Shown one piece after another: positions 63,046-64,000 of a DNA stretch of 64,000 nt. Source of the DNA: Phycisphaerae bacterium (GTDB taxonomy: Bacteria; Planctomycetota; Phycisphaerae; Sedimentisphaerales; Anaerobacaceae); NCBI GenBank assembly GCA_012744475.1, contig JAAYBV010000050.1:1-64000 (forward strand), in the 5' to 3' direction. Position 1 is the stretch's first letter. Each line of letters opens with the position of its first letter. A program made the translations under genes and the position numbers. Under the pieces are notes generated by a model. It was not told the origin of the DNA. It saw only the letters and a program-made list of their open reading frames with translations, and made no database searches.

Positions 63046-64000
<955 letters not shown>

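Overview
This is a GC-rich (roughly 63 % by eye) bacterial chromosome segment with no phage, transposase or CRISPR array. The gene content points to the Planctomycetota, probably a heterotrophic polysaccharide degrader of the Phycisphaerae type. The signs are a secreted protein ending in the H-X9-DG-like tail (near-copy VNVLFLDSHVEF) common in that phylum, Tat-tagged Gfo/Idh/MocA oxidoreductases and a sugar isomerase-like protein, a large MoxR/DUF58/VWA locus joined to ABC-2 permeases, and many secreted carbohydrate enzymes. The taxonomic call is inference. Promoters are unusually readable: most divergent intergenic regions hold a TTGNNN / TANNNT pair with a spacer of 16-18, usually 17, bases.

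Layout. 0-4.1 kb: tail of a LamG-like protein, an orphan ParA, a small membrane protein and a secreted PL8 polysaccharide lyase. 4.2-10.6 kb: a COQ7-like di-iron protein, a secreted penicillin-V-acylase-like Ntn hydrolase, and a shikimate locus made of an ADH-synthase-type aldolase, AroB, and a divergent AroD-AroE fusion that overlaps a PIN-like gene. 10.7-11.4 kb: an MNT-HEPN pair. 11.4-14.9 kb: a ribose-type ABC importer (A, C, B order). 15.2-18.8 kb: two secreted proteins of unknown role. 18.8-26.0 kb: two minus-strand operons (ABM monooxygenase - PPC/DUF296 - GH57, and NUDIX - GH16 - glycerophosphodiesterase) around a creatininase-like plus Gfo/Idh pair.

26.2-31.2 kb: an RND efflux pump with its adaptor, preceded by two promoters, one carrying paired palindromes. 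The RND subunit has an extra block of about 130 residues. 31.5-35.2 kb: a 1254-residue secreted subtilase with FG-GAP-like repeats. 35.7-37.7 kb: an NTF2-like protein, a membrane protein and a membrane-anchored C39-like peptidase. 37.8-40.2 kb: a Tat-tagged isomerase and oxidoreductase pair.

40.5-59.6 kb: after a stand-alone anchored protein, a long co-directional run of a coiled-coil membrane protein, a double-VWA protein, MoxR ATPase, DUF58, a BatA-type protein, a large membrane protein, one ABC-2 ATPase and three paralogous permeases, each a fusion of two permease halves. This run is the best candidate for an under-described system: a chaperone/VWA module coupled to an envelope transporter with one ATPase and three 12-helix permeases. 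It also carries three different small palindromic elements, one of them inserted in frame inside the third permease. 59.7-64 kb: a GH101/DUF5696-like secreted glycosidase candidate, tRNA-Gly(CCC) with a strong promoter, a methyltransferase and the start of a CE1-type esterase.
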